Part shown: positions 1 through 7,979 of the stretch, in pieces
How positions within the stretch are numbered: the stretch's first letter is position 1
How the letters are laid out: every line of letters starts with the position of its first letter
Source of the DNA: Flavobacterium sangjuense
Lineage (GTDB): Bacteria; Bacteroidota; Bacteroidia; Flavobacteriales; Flavobacteriaceae
Length of the DNA stretch: 64,000 nt
Reading direction: 5' to 3'
Assembly (NCBI RefSeq): GCF_004797125.1
Contig: NZ_CP038810.1
Span: forward strand, 3,066,339 to 3,130,338
Program-made: the position numbers and the translations under genes
The notes under the pieces: generated by a model
Databases searched by the model: none
What the model saw: the letters and a program-made list of their open reading frames with translations, nothing else
Told to the model about the DNA's origin: nothing

Positions 1-315
1 GATAAAGACAACGCCGAAGAATGCATTCGCAGAGAAACCGAAGAAGAAACCGGCTATAAAATTTCATCAGTTGAAAAAATATTTGAAGTTTATATGTCAC
101 CTGGTTCGGTAACAGAAATTGTCCACTTTTTTACTGCTGAATATACCAAAGACATGAAAATCAATGATGGCGGTGGCGTTGCTGATGAGCAGGAAAATAT
201 TGAAGTGTTAGAACTTGATTTTGATAAAGCTTATGACATGATAGCATCAGGAGAAATCAAGGATGCGAAGACAATTATGTTGTTGCAGCATGCAAAAATT
301 AATTTATGCTGGTAG
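1..315 (+). CDS. nudK: NUDIX hydrolase, NudK-like (5' end missing)
   Basis: The reading frame is open from the first base of the window and ends with TAG at 313-315, so only the last 104 residues are present. The visible start holds the second half of a NUDIX box, RETEEETGY, matching REUxEExGU that binds the catalytic metal. What follows (FEVYMSPGSVTE, then GGGVADEQENIEVLEL) is very like E. coli NudK, a GDP-mannose pyrophosphatase that hydrolyses the sugar nucleotide to mannose 1-phosphate and GMP. Substrates in this NUDIX clade vary, and ADP-ribose is the main alternative. The N-terminal half and the true start lie outside the window. The next gene begins 100 bp downstream, and that gap shows no clear terminator. 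Confidence 0.85.
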   Translation, partial: DKDNAEECIRRETEEETGYKISSVEKIFEVYMSPGSVTEIVHFFTAEYTKDMKINDGGGVADEQENIEVLELDFDKAYDMIASGEIKDAKTIMLLQHAKINLCW

Positions 316-415
316 GGTAAATGTGGTGCAAAAATGTTTTCAGTGTAATTAATCAAGCATTACATATACAATTCAAATTTAACCACTTTTTATTCTGTAT
401 TAATTCATAACTGCC

Positions 416-838
416 ATGAAACGTATTTTAACTCTTTTCCTTTTGTGTGTATCCATTTGCACTTATTCTCAGGAAGCAAACACACTGCAAAATTCATTTT
501 CAAAAGCCAAACAGGAACATAAAAAAGTATTGTTCTTCTTTTCCGGATCCGACTGGTGTTCCCCTTGCGTAAAATTTAAAAGAAGTTACATCGATTCAGA
601 AGCTTTTAAAGATTTCTCAGCTTCAAATCTTATTGTCTTTAATGCTGATTTTCCGAGACAGAAAAAAAATGCCTTATCCAAAGAACAAACTTCAGAAAAC
701 GAAAAATTAGCCGAAAAATATAACCCAAACGGGTTGTTTCCGTTAATCATTTTATTTGACGAAAACGGAAAAATAATCCGTAAATGGGAAGAATTACCAC
801 AAGAAACAGTTGCTGAATTCATCAGTAATTTGAAATAA
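416..838 (+). CDS. secreted thioredoxin-family protein
   Basis: This 140-residue protein has a signal peptide (hydrophobic residues about 4-17) and a thioredoxin fold with the redox motif W47-C48-S49-P50-C51. It resembles the periplasmic thioredoxin_7/DUF255-like group that reduces or shuttles disulphides outside the cytoplasm. The cis-proline region is probably NGLFPLIILFDENG at about residues 104-117. It is the first gene of a run with an ApbE-type transferase (10 bp gap), a Cys-rich DUF4266 lipoprotein and a DUF3570 protein. A plausible job is keeping the cysteines of one of these partners reduced, but that is inference. Confidence 0.85.
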   Translation: MKRILTLFLLCVSICTYSQEANTLQNSFSKAKQEHKKVLFFFSGSDWCSPCVKFKRSYIDSEAFKDFSASNLIVFNADFPRQKKNALSKEQTSENEKLAEKYNPNGLFPLIILFDENGKIIRKWEELPQETVAEFISNLK

Positions 839-848
839 TCAGATAGTT

Positions 849-1769
849 ATGCAACTCAAAAAGCAAACCCGATTAATGGGAAATCAATTTGAATTCACAT
901 TGATAGAGCAAAACGAAATCATTGCTCAGGAACTTTTTGAAATTGCCATTGAAGAAATCAGAAGAATAGAAGCTTTACTGACGACATTTTCAGAAAAAAG
1001 CGTAACATACACTATAAACCAAAATGCCGGAATTCAGCCTGTGGCAGTAACCGAAGAAGTTTTTCAGTTGATAAAAAGAAGCCAGTTTATTTCTAAAATC
1101 ACGCAAGGTGCATTTGATTTGAGTTATGGCAGCATTGATAAACGATTTTGGAATTTTGATTTGAATATGACTTCATTGCCTGATGCTGAAACTGCCAAAA
1201 AATCGGTTGCGCTGATTAATTACGAGAACATCCTATTGGATGAAAATAATCAAACCGTATTTTTAAAAAACAAAGGTATGAGGATAGGTTTTGGTGGAAT
1301 TGGAAAAGGATATGCGGCCGAAATGGCAAAGAAAAAACTATTAGAAAATAACGTTCTAAGCGGAATTGTAAATGCTTCCGGAGATTTATCTGCCTGGGGT
1401 TATCAGGAAAATGGCGAACCTTGGACCATTGGCGTTGCCGATCCAAATCAGAAAAAATCACTTTTTTCTACGTTCAAAATAACCAACAAAGCTGTGGCAA
1501 CTTCAGGTAATTACGAGAAGTTTGTGCTTATTGACAACAAACGATATTCGCATACCATTGACCCCAAAACAGGTTTTCCTGTTTCGGGTATAAAGAGTGT
1601 TACCATTATAGCAGAAAATGCCGAAATCGCAGATGCACTGGCAACTCCTGTAACGGTTATGGGAATTGCTGTTGGAATGGATTTCATCAACCAATTAAAA
1701 ACCATAGGCTGTATCATTATTGATGATAATGACAAAACCTATTTTTCTAAAAACATTACTATTTCCTAA
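849..1769 (+). CDS. apbE: ApbE family FAD:protein FMN transferase
   Basis: The 306-residue protein is an ApbE-family enzyme, which moves FMN from FAD onto a Thr/Ser of a target protein with Mg2+. Family signatures are the N-terminal MGNQFEFTL, GFGGIGKGYAAE at about residues 147-158, NASGDLSAWG, YSHTIDPKTGFPVSG near 232-246 (the conserved H-x-I-D-P-x-T-G), and ADALATP near 263 (metal ligands). Most exported ApbE proteins carry a signal peptide or lipobox. This one starts almost directly at the catalytic domain, and the upstream stop leaves no room for a signal. It sits between the thioredoxin gene and the DUF4266 gene (10 bp gap), suggesting co-transcription and a target encoded nearby. No canonical flavinylation sequence is obvious in the neighbours. 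Confidence 0.92.
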   Translation: MQLKKQTRLMGNQFEFTLIEQNEIIAQELFEIAIEEIRRIEALLTTFSEKSVTYTINQNAGIQPVAVTEEVFQLIKRSQFISKITQGAFDLSYGSIDKRFWNFDLNMTSLPDAETAKKSVALINYENILLDENNQTVFLKNKGMRIGFGGIGKGYAAEMAKKKLLENNVLSGIVNASGDLSAWGYQENGEPWTIGVADPNQKKSLFSTFKITNKAVATSGNYEKFVLIDNKRYSHTIDPKTGFPVSGIKSVTIIAENAEIADALATPVTVMGIAVGMDFINQLKTIGCIIIDDNDKTYFSKNITIS

Positions 1770-1779
1770 ATAAATAATT

Positions 1780-1989
1780 ATGAAGAAGTTTCTTTTAATC
1801 CTTATCCTAACCTATTCTCTTTCTTCCTGCGAATCGGTTAAAGAATACCAGAAAGCAAAAATTAATGATGCCGAAATGGTATTGACTTCCAAAAAAACCG
1901 AAAAATTCGAAAACACTTTTCAACTCTACAGAGAAGGCAGTTCGGGTGCCAATGGTGGCAAAACCGGTGGCGGTTGTGGTTGTAATTAA
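1780..1989 (+). CDS. DUF4266-type small lipoprotein with Cys-rich tail
   Basis: This small protein (69 residues) begins with a lipoprotein signal whose lipobox is LSSC (Cys17). After a short helical stretch it ends in a Gly-rich tail closing with GGGCGCN, so two cysteines lie one residue apart at the C-terminus. The layout matches DUF4266, a family of unknown function. The tail also contains SSGANGG. This is only a partial resemblance to the (S/T)-G-A-(S/T) sequence modified by ApbE, because Asn occupies the acceptor position. It lies 10 bp after apbE and 12 bp before the DUF3570 gene, so the four genes probably form one operon. A metal-binding or redox role for the tail is inference. Confidence 0.85.
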   Translation: MKKFLLILILTYSLSSCESVKEYQKAKINDAEMVLTSKKTEKFENTFQLYREGSSGANGGKTGGGCGCN

Positions 1990-2001
1990 TAATTTGAACG
2001 A

Positions 2002-3204
2002 ATGAAAAAAAGAGTAATTTCAGCAGCAGTTCTTGCACTAATGTTTTCTTTTCAGGCTAAAGCCCAAAATGATACAATCGCAACAAACTATAAAAAACAA
2101 AAACTGAAAATTGAAGAAATCAATTTCATTTCGAGTTACTACACACAAGATGGCGACAATTCGGCCGTAACTGGTGGCGTTGGAACTGAAAAATTGACTG
2201 ATATCGCAACTAACCTTGAAGTCATTTTATCTAAAAAAGATAAAAAGAATAACATTCACAGTTTTGACCTTAATCTTGGTGTTGACAGTTATACTTCGGC
2301 TTCATCAGATAAAATTGACCCAAGTTCCGTTTCATCAGCTTCTTATCAGGACGTTAGGGTTTATCCTTCTGCCGATTATAATTATACCAATGTGGAAAAG
2401 AATTATGGCTTGCATGCCGGTGTTTCTTTCTCTGCCGAGTTTGATTATACTTCAATTGGTGCCAACATCGGATTTACAAAAACTTCTAAAGACAAAAATC
2501 GGGAGTTTTCAGTCAAGGGAATGGCATTTTTTGATACCTGGAAAGTAATCCTGCCCATTGAGCTGAGGGACGATCCATCAGATAACGAAGCCAATCATTT
2601 GGACACAAAGCCGAGGACTTCCTATAATTTAGGATTGACTTTATCTCAGGTTATTAATAAGAAATTCCAAATTGCACTGCTAGCAGATCTTGGCTATCAG
2701 GAAGGATTATTGGCAACCAAATTCAATAGGGTTTACTTTGATGATTTGAGTGTAAATTCGGAAAAATTGCCTTCAACCCGTATTAAAATTCCGGTTGGCT
2801 TAAGAGCAAATTACTTTTTAAATGATCGAATTATTCTGCGTACTTTTTACAGATACTATTATGACAATTGGGGAATTAATTCTCATACAATTAGTTTGGA
2901 ACCAAGCATTAAATTAACCGCTTTTTCTTCCTTGTCATTGCCATATCGTTTTTATGCTCAAAGTGAAGCCAAATATTTTAAGCCAATCAATCAGCATCAG
3001 GCAATTGATGAGTTTTACACCAGCGATTATGATTTGTCTAAATTCAGTAGTAACATGATTGGATTAGGCTATCATTTAACCGATAGTGATAAAGGTATTT
3101 TTAATATAAAACGAATACATAGCCTGGAATTGCGATATGGTTATTACACCCGAAATAATGGTCTGGATTCGCACATCATTACGTTAGCATTGCAGTTTAA
3201 GTAG
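2002..3204 (+). CDS. DUF3570 outer membrane-type protein
   Basis: The protein (400 residues) has a signal peptide ending at about AKA-Q (residue 21). The rest is made of alternating polar/hydrophobic strands, and it ends LALQFK, as outer membrane beta-barrels do. Its sequence and place next to DUF4266 and ApbE genes fit DUF3570, a family without assigned function that usually accompanies them. If it is a barrel, it could hold the small lipoprotein at the outer membrane or carry its substrate. Downstream lies a 15-bp inverted repeat without a clear U-run. Confidence 0.85.
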   Translation: MKKRVISAAVLALMFSFQAKAQNDTIATNYKKQKLKIEEINFISSYYTQDGDNSAVTGGVGTEKLTDIATNLEVILSKKDKKNNIHSFDLNLGVDSYTSASSDKIDPSSVSSASYQDVRVYPSADYNYTNVEKNYGLHAGVSFSAEFDYTSIGANIGFTKTSKDKNREFSVKGMAFFDTWKVILPIELRDDPSDNEANHLDTKPRTSYNLGLTLSQVINKKFQIALLADLGYQEGLLATKFNRVYFDDLSVNSEKLPSTRIKIPVGLRANYFLNDRIILRTFYRYYYDNWGINSHTISLEPSIKLTAFSSLSLPYRFYAQSEAKYFKPINQHQAIDEFYTSDYDLSKFSSNMIGLGYHLTDSDKGIFNIKRIHSLELRYGYYTRNNGLDSHIITLALQFK

Positions 3205-3220
3205 TTAGCTTAAATATAAA

Positions 3221-3264
3221 TTACAAAGTTAAAAGTATACCGATTTCTGCTTTTAACTTTGTAA
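3221..3264. repeat. 15-bp perfect inverted repeat before uvrB
   Basis: TTACAAAGTTAAAAG at 3221-3235 is repeated as its exact reverse complement at 3250-3264, around a 14-base loop. The stem is AT-rich and no T-run follows on the plus strand, so it is a poor intrinsic terminator. It may be a regulatory hairpin or the remains of a mobile repeat. Confidence 0.7.
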
Positions 3265-3290
3265 CTTAGCTACTTTGTTACTCTGCAACT
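3256..3290 (+). repeat. short 8-bp periodic repeat in the uvrB leader
   Basis: Four degenerate 8-bp units, ACTTTGTA, ACTTAGCT, ACTTTGTT and ACTCTGCA, run head to tail and end just before the uvrB start at 3298. The first unit overlaps the right arm of the inverted repeat. Confidence 0.6.
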
Positions 3291-3297
3291 ATAGAAG

Positions 3298-5286
3298 ATG
3301 AAATTCCAAGTCGTATCCGATTATAAACCTACCGGCGATCAACCACAAGCGATTGAGAAGCTTTCCAACGGAATTCTCAATAATGATAAATACCAGACTT
3401 TATTGGGTGTTACCGGTTCCGGAAAAACGTTTACCGTTGCCAATGTGATACAAAACATTGACAAACCAACTTTAGTTTTAGCACACAACAAAACCTTAGC
3501 AGCGCAATTATACTCCGAATTCAAGCAGTTTTTTCCAAACAATTCGGTGCAGTATTTTGTGTCGTATTATGACTATTACCAACCCGAAGCCTTTATTCCG
3601 GTTACGGGAACTTATATCGAAAAAGATTTATCCATCAATGCCGAATTAGAAAAGCTGCGTCTAAGCACTACTTCTGCCCTGCTTTCGGGTCGTCGTGACA
3701 TTATTGTAGTTTCTTCGGTTTCGTGTTTGTATGGAATTGGAAATCCGGTAGAATTTCAGAAGAATGTTGTTTCAATTGCCAAAGGCGAAATTATATCGCG
3801 TACCAAATTATTGCATCGTTTAGTGCAAAGTTTATACTCAAGAACCGAAGCCGATTTTACGCCCGGAACGTTCCGAATTAAAGGCGATACCGTTGATGTT
3901 TTTCCGAGTTATGCTGATGAACCGTATCGTGTGCATTTCTTTGGTGATGAAATTGAAGAAATAGAAGCCTTTGATGCCAAAAGTTCCAAGGTTATAGAAC
4001 GCTATGAAAAACTGAATATTTATCCCGCGAATATGTTTGTGACTTCGCCAGATGTATTGCAGGCTGCTATTTGGGACATCCAACAGGACTTAGTAAAACA
4101 AGTCGATTATTTCAAGGAAATTGGGAAACATCTCGAAGCAAAACGTTTGGAAGAACGCACCAATTTTGATTTGGAAATGATACGCGAATTGGGTTATTGC
4201 TCCGGAATTGAGAACTATTCCCGTTACTTGGACAGACGTTCTCCGGGAACGCGCCCTTTCTGTTTACTGGATTATTTTCCCGATGATTATTTAATGGTTG
4301 TGGACGAAAGCCACGTAACAATTTCACAGGTTCACGCCATGTATGGAGGCGATAGAAGCCGAAAAGAAAATTTGGTCGAATATGGTTTCCGATTGCCTGC
4401 CGCGATGGATAATCGTCCGTTGAAGTTTGAGGAATTTGAAAGCATGCAAAACCAAGTCATTTATGTTTCGGCAACGCCTGCTGATTACGAATTAGAAAAA
4501 TCTGAAGGAATTTATGTTGAGCAGGTTATTCGTCCGACAGGATTATTAGACCCTATTATAGAAGTACGTCCGAGTCTGAATCAGATTGATGATTTAATAG
4601 AAGAAATACAAGTACGTTGCGAAGCTGACGAAAGAGTTTTGGTGACAACTTTAACCAAAAGAATGGCGGAAGAACTTACCAAATATCTAACTAAAGTTTC
4701 GATTCGTTGTCGTTATATTCATTCCGACGTGGATACTTTGGAGCGTGTAGAAATTATGCAGGATTTGCGTAAAGGTTTGTTCGATGTGTTAATTGGAGTG
4801 AACTTATTGCGTGAGGGTTTGGATTTACCCGAAGTTTCACTTGTGGCTATTTTAGATGCTGACAAAGAAGGTTTCCTTAGAAGCCATCGCTCGTTGACAC
4901 AAACCGTTGGTCGTGCCGCGCGAAACGTAAACGGGAAAGCGATTATGTATGCTGATAAAATTACCAACAGTATGCAAAAAACAATAGACGATACCAATTA
5001 CCGCCGCGAAAAACAAATAGCTTACAACACTTTGCACAAATTAGAACCAAAAGCACTGAATAAAAGTTTGGGAAGCGCTTTGGGAAGCAACTCAGTTTCC
5101 ACACAATACTTTGAAGACAAAATTGCCAAAGCTGCCGAACCCGAAAGTTTGTATTTATCCAAACCCGAAATCGAAAAGAAAATCCGTGATGCCCGAAAAG
5201 CGATGGAAAAGGCGGCCAAAGATTTGGATTTTATGCAGGCCGCTAAACTGCGTGATGAGATTAAGAGTTTGCAGGAAAGGATTTAA
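3298..5286 (+). CDS. uvrB: excinuclease ABC subunit B
   Basis: This is full-length UvrB (662 residues), the damage-verifying helicase-like subunit of nucleotide excision repair. It has Walker A GVTGSGKT at residues 37-44, the beta-hairpin region with YYDYYQPEAFIP near 90-105, VVDESH (motif II) near 337, helicase motifs V/VI with LLREGLDLPEV and QTVGRAARN, and a C-terminal UVR motif (KAAKDLDFMQAAKLRDEI, about 640-657) that contacts UvrC. Its partners uvrA and uvrC are not in the window. A GNAT gene starts 12 bp downstream and may share the transcript. Confidence 0.98.
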   Translation: MKFQVVSDYKPTGDQPQAIEKLSNGILNNDKYQTLLGVTGSGKTFTVANVIQNIDKPTLVLAHNKTLAAQLYSEFKQFFPNNSVQYFVSYYDYYQPEAFIPVTGTYIEKDLSINAELEKLRLSTTSALLSGRRDIIVVSSVSCLYGIGNPVEFQKNVVSIAKGEIISRTKLLHRLVQSLYSRTEADFTPGTFRIKGDTVDVFPSYADEPYRVHFFGDEIEEIEAFDAKSSKVIERYEKLNIYPANMFVTSPDVLQAAIWDIQQDLVKQVDYFKEIGKHLEAKRLEERTNFDLEMIRELGYCSGIENYSRYLDRRSPGTRPFCLLDYFPDDYLMVVDESHVTISQVHAMYGGDRSRKENLVEYGFRLPAAMDNRPLKFEEFESMQNQVIYVSATPADYELEKSEGIYVEQVIRPTGLLDPIIEVRPSLNQIDDLIEEIQVRCEADERVLVTTLTKRMAEELTKYLTKVSIRCRYIHSDVDTLERVEIMQDLRKGLFDVLIGVNLLREGLDLPEVSLVAILDADKEGFLRSHRSLTQTVGRAARNVNGKAIMYADKITNSMQKTIDDTNYRREKQIAYNTLHKLEPKALNKSLGSALGSNSVSTQYFEDKIAKAAEPESLYLSKPEIEKKIRDARKAMEKAAKDLDFMQAAKLRDEIKSLQERI

Positions 5287-5298
5287 TTTAAGATTAAA

Positions 5299-5808
5299 AT
5301 GAATTACCATTTCAGAAAGGCGACTTTAGTAGAAATTCCACAAATATGGACTATCATTCAGCAAGCCATAGCCCGCAGAAAGAATGATGGAAGTCAGCAA
5401 TGGCAGGATGGCTATCCAAACGAAACCGTTATTCAGCAGGATATCGAAAAAGGTATTGGTTATGTTTTACTTGATGACAATACCGTTGCAGGTTATGCTG
5501 CTATTCTTTTCAATGACGAACCTGCCTATGAACAGCTAAAAGGAAGCTGGCTGACCAATGGCGATTTTGTTGTAGTGCATAGAGTTGCTATTTCTGATGA
5601 CTATTTAGGGAAAGGCTTAGCGCAGAAAATTTTCCTTTTTACGGAAGATTTGGCAATAGACAACAACTTCTTCAGCATCAAAGTAGATACTAATTTTGAT
5701 AACATCCCTATGCTTAAAATTCTTGAAAAATTAGGATATACCTATTGTGGCGAAGTGACATTCAGAGGTGGTGTTAGAAAAGCTTTTGAGAAAGAATTGT
5801 TTAAATAA
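5299..5808 (+). CDS. GNAT family N-acetyltransferase
   Basis: This 169-residue protein has a GNAT fold, which transfers an acetyl group from acetyl-CoA to an amine. The acetyl-CoA site is in VVVHRVAISDDYLGKGLAQKIF (about residues 93-114, seen in two halves). V-A-I-S-x-x-Y-x-G-K-G-L matches motif A with its pyrophosphate-binding loop. The C-terminal strand-helix (FDNIPMLKILEKLGYTYCGEV) is the usual motif B. The substrate cannot be predicted. It lies 12 bp after uvrB and 7 bp before a KOW protein gene, so the three may be co-transcribed. Confidence 0.88.
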   Translation: MNYHFRKATLVEIPQIWTIIQQAIARRKNDGSQQWQDGYPNETVIQQDIEKGIGYVLLDDNTVAGYAAILFNDEPAYEQLKGSWLTNGDFVVVHRVAISDDYLGKGLAQKIFLFTEDLAIDNNFFSIKVDTNFDNIPMLKILEKLGYTYCGEVTFRGGVRKAFEKELFK

Positions 5809-5815
5809 TACTTTT

Positions 5816-5995
5816 ATGAAACCGGAAAATCTAAAAGACGGAGATCAATGCAATGTGACTAGTGGAACACATAAAGGAAAATCCGGCAAAGTCAGAGACA
5901 TCAATATCAGTAAAACTGGCCACATTACCATTACGGTTGAACAGGAAAATGGTGTCCGATTTAAAACACTTGGTAAAAATGTGGTGAGGGTTTAA
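5816..5995 (+). CDS. small KOW-motif protein
   Basis: I place the start at ATG 5816, just after the GNAT stop, giving a 59-residue protein. A longer frame from 5768 would run inside the GNAT gene. The sequence GDQCNVTSGTHKGKSGKVRDI is a KOW motif (the RNA- or protein-binding strand-loop found in ribosomal proteins L24/L26 and NusG), followed by further beta strands. It is too short to be ribosomal L24, whose gene belongs to the ribosomal protein operon. A stand-alone nucleic-acid-binding role is plausible, but the function is unknown. Confidence 0.75.
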   Translation: MKPENLKDGDQCNVTSGTHKGKSGKVRDINISKTGHITITVEQENGVRFKTLGKNVVRV

Positions 5996-6006
5996 TTTAA
6001 CTTCTC

Positions 6007-6037
6007 TTGAAATACTTCAAATATATTTCTATTTTTG
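6007..6037 (+). promoter_or_regulatory. Bacteroidota-type promoter for the AraC gene
   Basis: TTG at 6007-6009 and TATTTTTG at 6030-6037, spaced by 20 bp, fit the flavobacterial housekeeping consensus TTG-N17-23-TANNTTTG. Transcription should begin near 6043, about 38 bp before the TTG start of the regulator. Confidence 0.7.
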
Positions 6038-6080
6038 CACCGTAAGTTGTTAAAAATCAAAACATAACACACAGCAAGCA

Positions 6081-6884
6081 TTGAGCAGCACTGTCTACAT
6101 ACCGAAAACTAAGTATCTCAAACAAGTGATTCGTTCAATTTGGCAAACTAACTATCAAACTCGTTATCAACATGAAATTATTATACCTAAAGGAATTGTA
6201 GAGATTATTTTTGATTTAGGTGACAGTGCTCCTATTCAAAGCACAATTTATACTAAACATTTTCAACTTCCAAAGTGTTTCATCAATGGCTTCAATACCC
6301 ATCCCATTCAGATTAAACTTCCCGAACATCATTTTTTCTTTGGTGTGCAGTTTCATCCGATTGCCATTAAAGATTTTTTTAAAGTTCCGGCCAGCGAATT
6401 CTCAAATCTGGCTATCGATTTAACGCTGCTTTCTCCATCATTTAACTATTTGTGGCATCAACTTGCTGAAGCAAAAACATTTGACGAAAGAGTGCTTATT
6501 ATTTCCAAATGGTTAGAGACAAAAATCATTGAAACACAACCCCGGGATATCTTGCTAAATTCCTTTTTAGAAAACAACAATCCGCATACTACCATCAAAG
6601 AACTTTCGGATACAGTCTTTTATTCGCCAAGACATGTGTCCAGAAAAATTAGTGAACATACCGGAATGAATTCAGAGCAATTTTTACTCTACAAAAAATA
6701 CCTTCATGCAGTTCATTTGATGCATCATACTGAACTTTCCTTAACCGAAATTGCCCACGACAGTAATTTTACCGACCAATCGCATTTTACCAAAACATTC
6801 AAGACTTTTACTCAAATTACGCCCAAAGAATACAGACAAAATAAAGGTTTTGTTCCGGGACACATCAATAAAGATGTCCGTTAA
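6081..6884 (+). CDS. AraC family transcriptional regulator
   Basis: This 267-residue protein has an N-terminal sensor-like domain of the DUF6597 kind (residues about 8-150) and a C-terminal AraC double helix-turn-helix (about 165-255). The signature region includes LTEIAHDSNFTDQSHFTKTF and ends with TPKEYR. The start is TTG at 6081; no in-frame ATG fits the N-terminus better, and a good promoter lies 44-74 bp upstream. The next gene (a membrane protein, 55 bp downstream, same strand) is a likely target or operon partner. The inducer is unknown. Confidence 0.9.
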   Translation: MSSTVYIPKTKYLKQVIRSIWQTNYQTRYQHEIIIPKGIVEIIFDLGDSAPIQSTIYTKHFQLPKCFINGFNTHPIQIKLPEHHFFFGVQFHPIAIKDFFKVPASEFSNLAIDLTLLSPSFNYLWHQLAEAKTFDERVLIISKWLETKIIETQPRDILLNSFLENNNPHTTIKELSDTVFYSPRHVSRKISEHTGMNSEQFLLYKKYLHAVHLMHHTELSLTEIAHDSNFTDQSHFTKTFKTFTQITPKEYRQNKGFVPGHINKDVR

Positions 6885-6939
6885 ATACAATTTTCAGAGT
6901 TGATTAAATATCATTTTTGCATAAAAAAATAATCAAAAA

Positions 6940-7413
6940 ATGAAAACAACTCTTTTATTTGTTTCAATCAGTCTGGCCAGTGGCTTGTTACTGGTTAATG
7001 TGTACAATTCCCTTATTGACACAAGGTCATGGGGAAGTGACTTACCTAATTCTATTGCTGTAGCAAGAGACTATTTCAAAATGATAAATCCCGGAAATTT
7101 TTACAGGATTTTCTCTCCACTCAATCAACTACTGGCTTTATTGTCACTGATTTTGTTTTGGAAAGTCTCTCCGGCAATCCGGCTATATTTGGGAATTAGC
7201 CTGGTGCTCTATGTTTTAGTAGATGCTCTTACGTTCGCTTATTTCTATCCAAGAAATGACATCATGTTTAAGACAGCGCAACTGACAGACATCCCAACGC
7301 TGAAAAAAGCCTGGTCAGAATGGAATATGATGAATTGGGTGCGCTCCTTACTTTTACTCATAGGAGTAGTCTTTTCGTATTTGTCTTTGCATAAAATCTA
7401 CATGCAAAAATAA
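6940..7413 (+). CDS. DUF1772-like membrane protein
   Basis: The 157-residue protein has four predicted membrane helices (about residues 4-22, 58-76, 80-102 and 130-150). The Asn-Pro-Gly-Asn region near residue 48 and the loop with FYPRNDIMF before the last helices fit the DUF1772 (anthrone oxygenase-like) membrane family. The reaction in bacteria is unknown. Its position directly behind an AraC regulator suggests that the pair responds to one signal. A terminator follows at 7429-7459. Confidence 0.7.
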   Translation: MKTTLLFVSISLASGLLLVNVYNSLIDTRSWGSDLPNSIAVARDYFKMINPGNFYRIFSPLNQLLALLSLILFWKVSPAIRLYLGISLVLYVLVDALTFAYFYPRNDIMFKTAQLTDIPTLKKAWSEWNMMNWVRSLLLLIGVVFSYLSLHKIYMQK

Positions 7414-7428
7414 AACCTTGAGTTTGAC

Positions 7429-7459
7429 AAAAAAAGCGCCTCAAATAAGGGTGCTTTTT
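7429..7459. terminator. bidirectional intrinsic terminator
   Basis: The stem AAAAAGCGCC / GGGTGCTTTTT (one G-T wobble, loop about 8 bases) has A-runs and T-runs on both sides. It lies between the convergent membrane protein and TerB-like genes and can serve both. Confidence 0.75.
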
Positions 7460-7462
7460 ATT

Positions 7463-7864
7463 TTAATTCAACTGCTCCTGGAAAACTTCCAGCAAAAATT
7501 CGGGAGAAATTAATTTGGTTGGCGAATCTTGCATCGCTTTTAAAACACGTTTGATAGCATGTGGATTTAATCCCATATTGATGCCAATTTCGTGGATTTT
7601 GTTTTGTTCGCGTTCGTGTAAAACACCGTCACAATGCATCAGCAAAGCCAAACGGTAAAATTGTTGAATGCGCTCAAACTCCGATTTAATCACAATTGGA
7701 TATTCTTCCTGATGAAAAAGACTTTTGAAATCACCTTTTTCCACCTGAAGTTCTTCGGCAATCATAGCCAAAAAAAGATATTCTCTTTCATGCAATCTTC
7801 CGTCAACGACAGAAAACGCAATCATTTCAGATAAAAGAGCCAATCTTTCTTTGTAATCGTTCAT
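7463..7864 (-). CDS. TerB-like helical protein
   Basis: This all-helical protein (133 residues) contains two copies of a similar motif, VDGRLHEREYLFL (near 20-32) and CDGVLHEREQNKI (near 78-90). Acidic residues follow D/G in each copy. This internal repeat is typical of the TerB / tellurite resistance-like fold, which binds metal at acidic positions. Family membership does not imply tellurite resistance. It has no signal peptide and stands alone between convergent and divergent neighbours. Confidence 0.75.
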   Translation of the reverse strand: MNDYKERLALLSEMIAFSVVDGRLHEREYLFLAMIAEELQVEKGDFKSLFHQEEYPIVIKSEFERIQQFYRLALLMHCDGVLHEREQNKIHEIGINMGLNPHAIKRVLKAMQDSPTKLISPEFLLEVFQEQLN

Positions 7865-7915
7865 GCTTTTTAAAAATTTTTAGCTAAAATATAATTTTTT
7901 CTTTATGTTTCATCA

Positions 7916-7949
7916 TTGGTTTTAAAAAATGGAGAAAGAATTATTTTTG
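7916..7949 (+). promoter_or_regulatory. Bacteroidota-type promoter
   Basis: TTG at 7916-7918 and TATTTTTG at 7942-7949, spaced by 23 bp, fit TTG-N17-23-TANNTTTG. It would drive the secreted protein gene at 7980 and possibly the esterase behind it. Confidence 0.6.
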
Positions 7950-7979
7950 TTACTTTTACCTCTTTAAACATCTAAGCTC

